Assembly: GCA_022592435.1 (NCBI GenBank)
Contig: JABYQS010000014.1
Span: 310,001 to 374,000 of the forward strand
Length of the DNA: 64,000 bases
Reading direction: 5' to 3'
Source of the DNA: Cerioporus squamosus
Taxonomy: Eukaryota; Basidiomycota; Agaricomycetes; Polyporales; Polyporaceae
Part shown: piece by piece, positions 42,069 to 55,073 of the stretch
How the letters are laid out: every line of letters starts with the position of its first letter
Position numbering within the stretch: position 1 is the first letter of the stretch
Position numbers and translations under genes: made by a program
Notes under the pieces: generated by a model
Databases searched by the model: none
What the model saw: only the letters and a program-made list of their open reading frames with translations
Told to the model about the DNA's origin: nothing

Positions 42069-43507
42069 ATGCCGCCGAAGAAGCAGCAGCAGGCCTCCGG
42101 GTCGAAGGTGAAGGAGGACAAGGTATGTCCAACTTCGATGCATGGGCTATGGCAGTGCTGATGAGAGTCGTTGACGAGCTTTCTCTAGACCTTTGGCATG
42201 AAGAACGTCAGTCTTGCACGCACTGTCCAACCCGGTACATCTCCCTGATCACCCCCGCAGAAAAATCGCTCGGCCAGGGTCCAGAAGGAAGTTGCCACGA
42301 TCCAAAAGCAGCAGGCACTCGCAGGCAAGTCGCGTGCTGCACTCGAGAAGGAGAAGGAGAAGGCGATGCGGGAAAAAGCGAAGCTGGAGGAGGAGAAGCG
42401 GAAGAAGGAGGAGGCAGCGCTGCTGAAGCCTGTGCAGACGCAGAAGGTCCCGTTCGGCGTCGACCCGAAGACCGTCCTGTGCGTGTTCTTCAAGGCGGGG
42501 AACTGCGAGAAGGGCAACAAGTGCAAGTTCAGCCACGATGTGAACGTCGGGCGGAAGGTCGAGAAGAAGAACCTGTATGAGGACAGTCGGGAGGATAAGA
42601 TGAAGGGTGAGTGTCGATTATCTGCGCTCCTTGTGACTTGTGAGATTCATGGTTCCGGAAGACACGATGGAGAACTGGGATGAGGAGAAGCTGCGGAACG
42701 TTGTCCTGTCCAAGAGTGGGAACCCGCGGACAACCACCGATGTGAGTCCCATCCATCTTCCATTCGTTTGCGTACGGGTAGTGACGAATCATGCAGATTG
42801 TATGCAAGTTCTTCATCCAAGCCATCGAGACGGAGAAGTAAGCACCCCTCGCCCCTTGGTCGTATTTCCGTCTGACCCTTCCGTCACAGGTACGGGTGGT
42901 TCTGGGAATGTCCGAACGGCGAAAGCTGTCATTACCGGCATGCGCTTCCTCCAGGATTTGTGCTCAAGTCTCAGAAGAAGGCATTGGAGGACGCCGAGAA
43001 GGCGAACGCTATCAGTCTGGAGGAATTCTTGGAAGTAGAGGTGAGTCTGCTGTCAATGTCGGTATCTCTCCGTGATCCTGACAATCCCTTGTAGCGCCAC
43101 AAACTTGGTCCCAACCTCACGCCTGTCACGCCTGAGACGTTCGCCAAGTGGAAGCGGACACGTATGGACAAGAAGCTTGCGGAGGAGGAGGCGCTACGGA
43201 AGGCGAAGGATGACAAGCACGCCGCAGGCAAGAACAGCGGTATGAGCGGCAGGGATTTGGTGCGTCCATTGTTTCATTCCTCTGGTTGGGTTGTGAATGA
43301 TGGAGATCGGCATAGTTCACATACAACCCAGAGTGGTTCGAGGACGATGACGAGCCGGAGGAAGACGAGTGGGACCTTGCGAAGTACCGGAAGGAGCAGG
43401 AAGACGCCGACATTGCGGCGGAAGAGGAACGCATTCGCCAGCTACAGCTCGGCGAGGGCGGGCACTCAGAAGTTGCCGCAGACGACGCAGATGGTGGCAC
43501 CGCTTGA
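42069..43507 (+). CDS. TMA46: TMA46/DFRP1 homologue, CCCH zinc-finger partner of DRG GTPases
   Basis: Eight exons, 42069-42122, 42189-42206, 42261-42606, 42662-42741, 42797-42837, 42890-43040, 43095-43259 and 43316-43507; 1047 nt, 348 aa. The second exon is an 18-nt micro-exon (TFGMKN). The N-terminal [13 protein letters not shown] and the long charged helix [18 protein letters not shown] match the family. First CCCH finger: [19 protein letters not shown]; second: [34 protein letters not shown] segment ([13 protein letters not shown] and on) and an acidic C-terminus follow. In yeast Tma46 binds the GTPase Rbg1 on translating ribosomes; in animals ZC3H15 stabilises DRG1. Convergent with CWC2, with 104 bp between stop codons. 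Confidence 0.93.
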
Positions 43508-43611
43508 GGTTTCCTCATTGCTTCATACACAATCACTACCTCCTAGCATGTATCACTATTCCCCATGTTCAAACAGCAATGTTACATATGTCTACAAGTG
43601 CATGACACGAA

Positions 43612-44883
43612 TCAGTCCTCGTCGTCGCTAGCATAGTCGCCGAGCCCCAGTCCCCCAGATGGTGGTGGCGCAGCGACTGCACGCTGCGGAGGTGCCGCAG
43701 ATCCAAGCCCGTTTTTCCGACGTATCTCAGCGAAGTACTTGAGACCCTCCATCGCGTCGGCGCTCAAAATACCCGACTTCTGTTCGGTCTCTGACGGGGG
43801 TGGCGGCGAAGGTGAAACCTGAGGTTCCTCCTGCGCGCTCTCAATCAATCTCGGCCGCTTTGCTCCCCGCTCCTCCTCCTCCGGCATGTCTTCCTCCGGC
43901 TCGAGCTCAACCCCCTCCTCCAGTGCGCGCATGGAGCGCACGGCATCCACAATGCGGGGGTCCATGCGAGCCTGGATAGCCTCCCTGCCCATCTCCTCCA
44001 GACGCCGCTTCTCTGCTACTTTTGAGGTGGGATTGGGATCCTCTGTCGCCCAACGGACGTTCAAGATCTCGTCGTTGTCTAGTGACTGGCACGCCATCGC
44101 TTCCTTCGCGAACTGGGCGCTGAACTCGGACACGTAGGTGACGAAGGCGACGCTTCGGTATTGTAGGACACGGACTGCATGGGGACGTCAGCACACACAT
44201 GTTCTCTTAACCCACAGAAGCAAGTACGCACTCTTCTCGATCTCGCCCCACTCTTTGAAATGCCGCCGCACGACCTCCTCAGTCTCGGGGCCCGTACCCG
44301 TCTCCTTGATGCGGCCGATATAGAGCGTGCGGTTCTGCCGCTGAAAGGAACCCACACCACCCATGTCGTCTCGGTAGTCCGCGAACTTGTCTCGTGCGAA
44401 GCAGTCCTTGGACGTGTCCGGGAGGGCAGTCGACGCGTCAGGGAGCATGTGCAGGTACTCGCACTCCCAGCCGTACGGACAGCAGCCGCGCGCGAAGAAG
44501 AGGCAGCAGTACTTCACCCCTGTGGTGTTCGCCCGGGTGAGGCCGGCGTCACGTTTGATGTTGCACCGTGTTTGAGACTTTGTTTTGCTGCATGAGGAAC
44601 GGACGGTCAGTCTCGCATGCGGACACAGCACTCACGGGAGAACGCACTTGGAGTAGCTGTCCTCGCGGTCTCCTCCCGCCCATTTGTTGTACCAGATGTC
44701 TGGGTAAAATGTGAGCGTACGTTCGAACATCGAGCGACGGAGGTACGTACTGTACTCCTTTCCCGTCTGCGGAGCCTCTTTCTTCTCGACATCTCCCGGC
44801 TTCACCTGCTTGCGCGCGGGCTTCATCTTCTTGACCTTCTTCGGCGCCGTCACGACTTGAGTCTCAGCCTCGGTCATACTCAT
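43612..44883 (-). CDS. CWC2: Pre-mRNA splicing factor CWC2
   Basis: Four exons, 44883-44751, 44699-44636, 44587-44232 and 44174-43612; 1116 nt, 371 aa. Introns are 51, 48 and 57 nt. The N-terminal Torus region starts at EYNIWYNKWAGGDRE. The CCCH finger is in TGVKYCCLFFARGCCPYGWECEYLH, then the RRM: RTLYIGRI (RNP2-like) and SVAFVTYVS (RNP1-like). The C-terminus is acidic and Pro-rich, ending in DYASDDED. Cwc2 contacts U6 snRNA and the intron in the Prp19-complex spliceosome; RBM22 is the animal counterpart. A second ATG lies two codons in (44877). Confidence 0.95.
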
Positions 44884-47254
44884 GGTGGGTTTGTCGCGGC
44901 TATCAGGAAGACAAATGTGGAGGAGACAGACCAGTGAGTCTACAAGGTGACGGTGGCTTCAACGACGAGGTGGTAGTCGGTGTTGACGTCTATTAGTTTC
45001 GGAGGGCGATGGCTTCACTTACGTAATGCAGACTCAACATCGCCACGTGGGAGCTGATATCCTCTGACGCGCGCGCTTGCGCGTTCCTCCAAGCCGCCAT
45101 GATCCTTGTCCTCTCGCCGACCCCCTTAGTCACTGGCTCAGCGATCCTAGTCCAAAATACACTGACCGCAGCCTCGACTTGCTACACAACCCTCAAATTC
45201 CGTATTGCCTCCGCTGGCGTCAGCCCCCTGAAATCGGCAACATCCTGGTAGACCTGGAGCACAGGATCTAAAACGCGTCGGTAACTCCGGCGGCCTCGAC
45301 AGGGGCAAGCATACAACCATGCACAACCATCATCGGAGGTGAGGTCGTTCGTGATGTTCCTCGGCTACTCACTGTGAAGGCAAGCCATCGCCAGCACTGG
45401 TCCTTAACCCTCCGCTCGCTGCGGCCGGAGAGCAACGTTAGTTAACCTTGGTGATCAGGGCATAACATATAACCATGGAACCTTGACACAGCACGATGAC
45501 AACATGCACGGTAGTCCCTTGTTACCGTTATGGCAAACATGCCACCACTTCAGGGACACCAGTGGGACACCAGAATCGTTTCCTTCCGCCGAGTGTCCAA
45601 GATCACTGATCCATCGCTCATGTTGCATCGTTTCGCCGCAACACGCCCCGCAACGCGCACATCGGGACATAGAATTTGGTGTCCTGCGGTGCGCTTGAGG
45701 CGCGGTGGTTGGTATACTCGCTGTGTACACCCGGCGTGCCAGGGGTTCAGTGAGTACTGATCGAGACGCGAGGTGTTGTGAATGCACCGGCCCTCGGAGG
45801 GTGTCTGGCGTCCTCGTTGCGCCATGCATCAGCGGTCTCAGACTCTCAGAAAGGCATACTGCATGCATGCGTGTCCAGTTTCACCGACTTGTGCTCTGGA
45901 GTCTGCGCGCCTCTCCGGTCTTCCGCACGACCAAGTTGCGGCCTTGCGTCACGACAACATACCAGACCGTTCGCTAGGATGGTCAAATGGCTAGTACCGA
46001 CGGCAGTCCGTAGTACGGCACATACCTATCCTCGGCCGACGGGAAAGCTCAGCGGCCTTCGATTCTACGGCGACTCTCAGAGCCGCCCAAAGTGGATTCC
46101 GAAGCTTGAGGCTTAACCTAAGCCGCAGGCGTGGCTTGAAAATACGCTGAATCATCTCAGGGAAGTTCTGTCAAGCTAACATCTGGGTCGGACAATGTGG
46201 CTTCATCCCTCCGAGCTCACCCGATGTTGTTCGCAGGTGCAAGCAGTCGAGACATGTCCAACCTGGTCCTCATGTGGAAGGCCTGAAACATATTATGACA
46301 TCACCCGCCCGGGAATTCGTCCACTGAACGCGGAGATCGCCAACGCAAGTTAGGGATCTCAGGATCACTCCGAGAAGGCAGGAGTGGTACTCGGAGAAAA
46401 CAGGGTAAGCGTGGGTACGCGAACGAGCTCTGCTGACCTCATTTGCACAGTCCCAGGTTACTAGCCTGGTCGCCGTGCCAGTGTCGTAGACAACAAGACG
46501 CGTTTGCTTAGGGTAGCAGACACGGTGAGATGCACGCAGCCCGAAGGATGTGCGCAACGCACGACGGAAGCAGCGTCCCGGACCGCAACATGGTGTGGAA
46601 AGGATCTCTGTGTCAAAGGACAGCAGTCATACTGAGTCGAAGAGGATCACGGAGTCAAAGCATCGCGATCACCAATCGCGCACACCGCCGCAGCCACGGA
46701 CTCATGTCTTGAATCTTGGTGAATACGCCCATCAATCTTCCACGTGGCCCCGAACCCGCCCCCCGCCGCGTTCCGGCGGCAGAAACACCGGACGGAGGAC
46801 GCTCGCCATCCCGACGCTTGCCTAATGCGCCCTACTAGCGCTACGCAGCTTCGTCGCGTGCTCGGGGCGCGGCGTTCCTTACGTGCCTGCCCGATGGCAA
46901 TCATCAGATACGTATTCAGCCTGCGTTCTAAAACGTGTGGAGTCAATTTGAGAGCGTCTCAGTTTTTTGAGCGGCCCATCCGTTTGCGATCGGAGCTCGG
47001 CTTGCGGTCACAATCGCGTTGGGACGTGACCATCGCGTTCACTCCCGACCGGTTTCTTTGCACGAGCGCACGCGTCTCGCTCATCCGTACTACGCCAATG
47101 ACTCTAGTCTGGGTATCGTGGCTATGAAACGAACAGGCACCCATCTCCAGACTATATAAAGGTATGCGCACTCTCCTCCTGCTCTTCGTCCAACGAGAGC
47201 AACTCGCAGCAGTATCTACTCGTGCTTCCTTGCTCATCGCGTTAACCACCCTCA
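44884..47254. other. Intergenic region
   Basis: 2.4 kb with no recognisable gene. It contains the CWC2 promoter at its left end and, at its right end, the TATA box and leader of the Zn2Cys6 gene. Confidence 0.5.
47153..47160 (+). promoter_or_regulatory. TATA box of the Zn2Cys6 gene
   Basis: TATATAAA, 95-102 bp before the start codon, followed by a pyrimidine-rich stretch (CTCTCCTCCTGCTC) typical of fungal transcription starts. Confidence 0.6.
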
Positions 47255-49544
47255 ATGTCGCAGGCTGTTGCAGATGCTCCTAGCGGAGGAGGCCCGTCGG
47301 GTAACTCGTCCTCGAAACGAGCTCCCCGTGGTGCCGCCTGTCTCAACTGTCGCCGACGCAAGATGGTACGTCTTGCAGACCCTCCGTCGGGGTCGTTGCT
47401 TACCCCGCTCGCAGAGGTGCGATGGCGGTCGTCCTGTCTGTGGCCAGTGCATCCGCACTGGCAGGGAGGCCGACTGCGAATATACCGACGGCCCCGGTCC
47501 CAGTCCGACACAAGTGCTTGAGGAGCAGATTGCTCGTCTTGAGTCCCGCATCCGCGAGCTCGAGCACCCTGAGCTCGTTGCGCCATCTGTGACGCTCAAC
47601 CCCACTCATGGGCAAGGCCCCATGCAGGGCTTACCCCGAGCGCGTACGTACTCCCTCGATCAGACAAAAGAAGGCTCTCTAACTTTGTTTTACGTTGAGC
47701 AGTGCTGGCAGGTGCTCCCAACATACCCATGCTCGGCCGCATTGGCACCCCCGACCCGCTGCCCTTGATGATACCCGGTGCCTTCAGCCAGCCAGGTGGA
47801 CCAACGCCTGCTTTATCTCAAGACCCTCTCGTGGAGCCGCCTGTCGATCTTGTCCGGACTCTGTGAGCACGCATCATTAGTCTGTACGAGGCTTTTCATG
47901 CTGAACCATACTAGCGTCAACGCATTACTGCCGCATGTCTCTTCTTTGGGGTTCTTCCTGCATGTTCCGCGCTTTATGCAGGTCATCCAGCTCCCAGCCG
48001 GTGATCCTCGGCGGGCTCAGCTCTCACCCGCTCTTCTCAATGCCGTGTATTTGTGGGGAGCTCACCTGTCTACCTCCCAGAACATTCGTGCATACGAGGC
48101 AACATTCTTGTCGCGGGCAACAAGCGCCCTGTCGTGTGCGCTGCGCGATTCGCACTACACCGTGATGAACCTGATCCAGGCGGAGCTCCTCGTGGCCAAT
48201 TACTGTTTCACGATGTCTCGCTTCCTTGAGGGGAGGTACCATTGCAGTGCAGCGGTTGCTCTGGTGCTGAGCTGCCGTCTGGGTAAAATCCGGAGTTCAG
48301 CGGATCAAGGACATGGCCACGGAGGACAAGGGCGGGAAAATAATTTGCCGCCCCCACGCGATGCCATCGAGGAGGGCGAGCGGATTCGCGGGTTCTGGTA
48401 TGTTTATGCGCTCGACAAGAGCTGGGCCGTTGCCCTGGGCTCGCCATCGCACTTCAACGGCGTCGCGCACAGCGGTTCTCATGTCGACGCGCCTTGGCCG
48501 CTGGAGATGGCACAGTACGAGGCGGTATGTCCTCCGACCTTGTGTGATTGTTCTGCTGTTACTCATTGCTTTGACATTTAGGGCGGAATGGCTCATGACT
48601 TCCGGAGCGCTCTCACGGTGTACAACTTCCTTTCGGGCGCTGTCTCCGTACCATACTCCGGCCGCGATACCCAGCTGTCTCTTCGGGCGAAGGCCGCAAC
48701 TCTATTTGAGCGTGCCACCAACCTAGCGTCGCAATGGTCTGGTGAGTTTCTCCTGCTGTGGTACTGGTGGACGACATCATGGGCTAATCCTTCCTTGCTA
48801 CCTGCACAACAGTGAATGTCGACCGGAACGAGTTCTATGGTAGATTCATGGCCCTGGATGGCCTGATTGACCGCTTCACCGCTTCACTTCCTCCTATTGA
48901 GCGCAGTGGAAGTCCTGATGTCGCACTGACCTCCCTTGTCACGCACACACTCGCCCGGGCTGCGACGATCCAGCTGCGCAGCAACTTCAAGGACTACGAC
49001 CGGATGAACGACCGGAAGGACTTCACCGCCGCCCAAGGCGCCGCAGCACTTCTCGACAATCTCAACCTACCTCCGACAAACATTGACCCGATCCTTGCAG
49101 TACGTCGCAACGCTCTCTTTGATCCGTCGTCTAGAGCACTGACCTGATCTTGTTACGTTGCCCTCTTAGATCCTGTGGACGGCCATAAGCCGCGTGCTCA
49201 TTGGTGAGATCATCCGTTACGATGCTGTTCAGGCGCACTCCTCATCGCAGCCCCTGTCCGTCTTCGATCCGTACGCGCCCTCCTCGGCACTCCTGTCTTC
49301 GGCATCCCAACCGCCACCGCAACTGCAACCGCAAACATACCCGCACACGTCTTATGCCGCGGTGCTTACCGGGACGGCCCAAGCAGCGTCTGCCGGCCCA
49401 AGCACGGCACGCACACCCCAGCGCGATGCCGTACGCGCGATGCTCGACAGGGTCCTCGGCGCGATGAACAGGTTCCGGGACGCGTCCCCGCTTATGGGTA
49501 TGATCCATGATGGCTTCGTCTCTCTCCAGGCCGCGATGAACTGA
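47255..49544 (+). CDS. Zn2Cys6 fungal transcription factor
   Basis: Seven exons, 47255-47365, 47415-47643, 47712-47862, 47915-48524, 48582-48741, 48813-49099 and 49170-49544; 1923 nt, 640 aa. The binuclear zinc cluster spans the first intron: ACLNCRRRKMRCDGGRPVC, then GQC and ADC (six Cys), followed by a short linker and a coiled coil (QVLEEQIARLESRIRELE). The middle (about 165-420) is the fungal-specific regulatory domain, with SSLGFFLHVPRFMQVIQL, AVYLWGAHLS and EEGERIRGFWYVYALDKSWAV. The C-terminus is Ser/Pro/Gln-rich, then a helical end. Its targets cannot be read from the sequence; neighbours do not form a metabolic cluster. Confidence 0.92.
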
Positions 49545-52500
49545 CACATGGGGATTGGTTTTGGGTATGGCAGCCGTGCAATTTGCGGAGGTGCGCAGAA
49601 GCCTCGAGTAAGCGAGGCCAAGTGCAAGAAGAGTGAAGGTGTGGAAGCTCCATATGCACACTAGAACTAACATAGACCCGTTCCCTATAGAGTACACCCC
49701 ATTCACCAGACTGCTTTTCGACCGATCGACCGACCGACGTCGGACTGCATTTCAAGCCTCAAGTTTAGCCTCAACGTCCGTCAACGACGTCTGACCGGCA
49801 CTCCGATTCCAATATCCACTTCCGATCCCCGCAACTATACACGCAAACTTTCGTTCGACTGCTTCGCCTTCGCAACTCGAAGCTTCGCAAGAATTTTCGA
49901 TGATACCCTCTGCTCCCGCCCCTTAGATTATTCGCCGCACTGTATATCGCTCTCGCCCTGCGTGCATCGCTTCCTCGCTATCCTGAGTCCGTCCCGGTTC
50001 CGATTCCATAACTCTATTGCTGTATCCACTAGCGAGCACCCCCAAGTCGCTCGGAGCTCCGCACTGCTCCCTCATCCCGCCAGTCCCGTTTCAGCCTCGA
50101 CCTCCTTTCCTGCTGCTCACAGTGTATTTGTCGTCCAGTTTAGATGATGGTCGCTCGCCGTGAATATGTATTGCCACCACCCCGCCTGTATAGAACTCCA
50201 GTCCCCCACACAGACACTGCCTTGTATATGATGACGATACCCTCAGCCTGTGCGTGTGCGCATCAAGCCCGACAGTGTGGTCAAACCTACCAATGATGAG
50301 GACAGATCGCCAAAGCCTATGCGACATTCCAGAGCATCCCCAAATTGACAGTCCTTGTTCTTTACCGAGGCCGTGCACTAACAGTGCACCGCCCGAAAAA
50401 TTGCACGGTGGAAGAGGTGTGAACTTAGACCATTGAACTGTTAACTTTCTCCGTTTTCACGCCTAATTGCCCGCGAACACAGTGATAGGAAGCACGTCCC
50501 ATGACAGTCCACATCTCTTTCGCTGCTGGAAGTTTTGGCGGGCAGTGGTTCCCCGACTCGGAGACCGTTATTCCGACGAACATACATAGCGCCAGCACTG
50601 CATTCTCGTTGGGCAGGACTGGCGGTTGCCGTGTCACGCTTTTGGACCCGCGTCGCTCGAAAATCAGTGGATCAGTGTCTATCACGGTGGGCGGCCCAGG
50701 CGTGTGGTATGTATGTCTCTGTATGGTGCAGTGAGCACGTAGTACATGTGTAAGTACCTCCGATTCGGACGAAGCAGCCACCGCGTCGCTGCCAGGACGG
50801 CGTGTGTTCGCGCAACGCCGAAGAAGCCACCGACGGGTATGTGCACAATGTCGCCACGCTCACAATCGCCGCCGCTGCCGAGATTGGTTACAAAGATGGG
50901 ATGCTGGAGGCTCATAATCTTCCGAGGTCGGAAATTGGGTAGGGACGACATCACTAAGCAACACAGCATGCTACGTAGCAAGGAGTCCCGTGAGGACTCA
51001 GTACTCAGTACTCAGGGACGAGAACGCTGAATATCGGATACTGACTGCACTTGTTGAAGAGCGCTGCAAGGACCCATTCCAGCTGATTTGTAGTACGCAG
51101 CGCTGTCGAGACGTCGTGACCGGAAGCAAAGTCGATTACTGTATGATCGGAATGCACGTACGAGGCTGGGAAGACTGGAAGCGGCCGACAAGTCTACCAG
51201 TGCGGTTCGGGTTCGGTGCCGTGGCGACTCTGAGATCCTCGGCGCACGGAGTGAGGAAGCAAACATCGAGCATCCCGCGTATTGTACTTACTCACATCAG
51301 TGTTATCGCGCCATGGTTCACGATCAATGCTGGCTCCTGAGCCCTGAACCGAAGTGAACGGGAACAGACGGAAGCAAATGCGCACTGCGTGGCGGCTCGC
51401 CGGCGTCCTGATGGGCACCCGTGCCGGCGGGAACATATTTGCGCAGTAAGTGCGTGGCTGTGGATTGTTGCCTGTCGACTCGGAACGTGACAGGTGAGCT
51501 CGACACGGGTACTTTGGCAAGTCATAGCGCGTACAATACAAATGGAAGTGAATTGAGAGCGAGTGGGTGAGAAGGCTGCTGTGAAAGACAGTGTGTGGTT
51601 CGTTGAAGGCCTCGGGCAAGTGAGTCCGAGCAAAAGCCGCGCGGGAGGTGGTCAGCGGACTCAGGTGAGACGTGGCAGAGCGCGATGCGCGAGTGTCCAT
51701 AGCATGCCAGCGCAGCAAGGAAGCGCATAGGGGCGCAAGTTCCGAGCCTACTTACTTGCATGACTGTCGAATACGTACAATCTAGGTGATGAAACGGTGT
51801 CCCTGGGCCAGCAGAGATATTTTCGCCACATGAGCCACGAGGAAGGAGGGAAGTTTGTTGGCCTACTGGGTAGCGCTTGGAACCTTCGTCCAGGCACAGG
51901 AGTTGTCACGTAGAGTCTAGTATGTACTGCAGAGTCCAAGACCAGGCAAGACAGAGACGAGATCGAACAAGCATTCGCTCCATGGTGACTCGGCCCATGG
52001 TATTTCAGCCTGGATCGTATCTGATGCGGCCGTGAATCATGCCTGGCTGTAGACATGGAAGGCACTTCAACTTTGGCATATGGAACCTGTAGGACGTCAG
52101 AAGGCCATCATACTGAGCGGTACGTACTGTACTTGTGATGAAACGCGTTCCACGTATTGCTACCGTAGTGCTAGAGAGCTAGGTCGTACATCTCCGTTCA
52201 TGACAAGGAGGCAAACGCGCCGTAAACTCCTTCGCGCCATGGATAGATTGATTGCTAGAAGTTTGAGGTTTGCCTTCGAGCACTGCAGAAGACCACGAGA
52301 TCGCAGTGACGACAGGCTGATGCCAGAGAGCAGATGTGCGAGCCGAAGAAGCAGGTCTTTGTCAGAACACGGAGCTAAGGCATCGAGGCAGGTGGGTGAG
52401 TGAGCCACATGAGAGAGAGGACGGCCTCCGGACTTTGCGCCTATTGTCGTTGGCTCTGGGACGCGTCCTGGATGAGAGAACACGCGTTATTAGCGGGATT

Positions 52501-53045
52501 TATCGATGAAGAGACAATTGACAACGCCGCTAGGCGGAACTGGACGTGCCTTGGTTCGCTCGAAAAGGATGGTCGAGATGGGGAGGCACCGGATCGCGCG
52601 CGTCAAAGGCAAGTGATCCGGCACGCCAGCATGATGAACAACGGCTCGGAAGCATCGCGATGGTCCGTGCGCGCACGGGCCACCGCGCCAGGAGACAATG
52701 CGCGCGCAGATGGGGACAGGCGGAGGGAGAAAGGCGGGAGAAGATGTGGATGGCGCGGTGAAAGACGCGTCTTGAGGCTGGGTGGCTGCCTGAAACGCGT
52801 CGAGGCGATAATATGGGCGCCTCAGGAAAAAGCGCGGTCTATTATGTAAGCGCTCGGGTGGCGCCGGCTACCCCTCGACGCGACGCGCTCTCGCCGCGGT
52901 GTGCCCATCCGCGTCTCTTCCAGTCACACGTCCCCGACGTCCCAAACACTGCCCGGCATCGCGTCCCTCGTCCTCTGCGTCCCTCTCGACGCCAGCCACC
53001 ACGTCGGCGACAACGACAACCCTCCTGGCGACGCGTTCTGCCGCC
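49545..53045. other. Intergenic region with a possible coding remnant at 50.5-50.95 kb
   Basis: 3.5 kb. Between 50501 and 50945 both strands have open frames with natural-looking composition (plus: a frame ending NAEEATDGYVHNVATL...; minus: GDIVHIPVGGFFGVARTHAV...). I recognise neither and cannot choose the strand. The rest shows nothing. The last few hundred bases are the promoter side of the 53-kb gene. Confidence 0.4.
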
Positions 53046-55073
53046 ATGGCTACTCCCTCGTCATCCGCGACGACCCCGTCCCCTAGGCCCCGGTATCTCC
53101 AGTCTGCTGGGAACGCGTCTTCCTCCACGATCGCGTCCAACGGCCTCCCATCTACCGATAACGAGGAGAGGGAACGACTTGCACAGAAGATCACAGCAGG
53201 AGCCCACATCGGCGAGGTATGTTCAAACGCGTCCTCCCTCGTTTCGAACCGCTCTGCAAAGTTCAAATCGCCCCATGGTCCATGTCGCGTCTCCTACCGG
53301 GACGATGCTGCTGCATACATTCTGCACTGATTTTTTGGACCGCAAAACGCGTGCAGCAGCGGCGATTGCTTGGTTTGACCGTTCGATGTCCCTCTTGCGA
53401 AAGAGATTGCCGTGAGAAGCACCAAGACCCCGTTCATGTCTTCGGCTCGTCTTCTCGCGTCTTCTACCTCACGCACTATGTGCTGTGGCGGTATTGACGC
53501 GGTTATATGGACACACGAATCCTTCCTCATAGTCTGTGCCCAACCGCGGTTATTGTGGCTAATATACCCCTGTTCTTCTTCGCAGCTCGCCCTCAGTCTT
53601 CGCGCTCGGCTATTGTATGCCAACTTCAAGGTCAGAAGTAACACGACCAATCACACGCTCAGTGAGCTCGACTCTCAGCTGCATCCGTCAGGCAAGCACA
53701 CGCCGAATGCCAAGCGAACCGCCAACTTCTATAACGACCCGGGAAGTCCCACAGGCAATGCTATGTCGGGCGGTCAGTCGCGGACGGGCGCACGGAAAGG
53801 ATCCATGGCCCCGCCACCTGCAGTGACAGCTTCCGCTGCGCAGAGCTTATTCTCGTCCATATTGGCGCCGCCCGCGGCAAAACGGGCCCGAACCATCCAC
53901 AACCCCAATGATCCACCTGTCCCCGCACCGGAGAAAGTCGTCGAGCAGACCCGTTCTCCCCATCGTTCTACGAAAGCCACGCGCACCCCGGACGCTCGCA
54001 CGAAGTCCAAGTCGCATAAAGCGGCCAAACACAGCACTGGCGCTCCGTCATCGGGTAGAGGCAAGGGCAAGGGCAAGCAACGCATCACTGCCGAAGGCAG
54101 CTTCGGACAACCGGCCGTAGAGGACAGGGAGATCGACATGGAAGCTGCAGCTACTTTGACGACCCTCTTGTTGAACCAGTCCAGACCCTCAGTATCAGCC
54201 GGTTCTCCTCGTTCGAGCATATCTGCAGGGTCCGACTCAGGATCCACACACTCTTTCGCGCATTACGCGCAGAGTGCTACGAGGACGGCTTCAGGTGGTA
54301 CGCCTGGGCCGACCTCTCAACAGTCCTTGTTCGCACGCTCCACAGCTACTCCCCCCCATTCGCCAGCCTTGTCGCTGGCTTCCCCAGCTCTGTCGCACGC
54401 TACGGCGCGTCGGTCGAGCCTAACGCAGGGAAGCAACTTACGCCAAGAAGGCGCTGGAACGCCCAAGATGACGCCCCGTGACCGCGTCGAGGACTCTGAT
54501 GCAGCGGATATGCTACTGCTCATGGCCACATCCCCTTCTCCGGCCCGACCATCCACAACACGAGACAGAGACGCGAGAGATGCTGCTGCTTTCCGTGCAT
54601 TGCGCGGCGGCGGCTCGGGGCTCAAAGGCCGCGTCCTCTTTCCTACTTTCGGTGGGGAAGACGGCGGAGGTGGCGGTACGCCTCGGATGCTGTCTCGGGA
54701 AATGAGCGGCAGCTTCGCATCGATGTCGAGCACGATGACGGAACCTGTTTCCCCTCGAACGATCCCCGCCAGCCCCTCAGGTTCGCGAGAACATATGCTC
54801 CCGCAAGCTCCTTCACGACTGTCCACGGTCCAGGACGTTGCCCAACTCGGCGATCATGGATACCTAGATGTCCCTATGCTGCCCACGGTTACACCACCAA
54901 CGCCGACGGACCAGGCGCCGTCGCGACTGCTACCGCCCGCACTTCCCTCGTCTCAGCATCAGACCGCCCGGTTACCATCGCAGTCTGTAGAAGCGCACGC
55001 TTCTTCGTCTATGGTATGCTGGTCCAAGTTGTTCACGGTGTATCGCGTAGCTCACGTTTCATCGCAGCAATGA
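53046..55073 (+). CDS. Whi5/Nrm1-like candidate, disordered nuclear protein
   Basis: Exons 53046-53216 and 53586-55013, then six bases of a last exon (55068-55073). The 54-nt last intron has no stop and keeps frame if retained. The product is 534 aa spliced. The first intron is unusually long (369 nt). A short conserved helix spans exon 1 to 2: ERLAQKITAGAHIGE then LALSLRARLLYANFKVR. This resembles the GTB motif of fungal Whi5/Nrm1/Srl3 G1/S repressors. A second conserved patch is AADMLLLMATSPSPARP. The remainder is Ser/Pro-rich with many SP/TP sites, as expected of a CDK target. Family assignment is from memory of the motif and is moderate. Confidence 0.6.

Noticed and set aside
45455..46557. 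Several 60-140 codon frames in the CWC2 to Zn2Cys6 gap
   Set aside because: Overlapping frames on both strands with no domain and no consistent exon pattern.
52868..53266. Minus-strand 132-codon frame over the first exon of the 53-kb gene
   Set aside because: Antisense shadow of a better supported exon with matching splice sites and frame.
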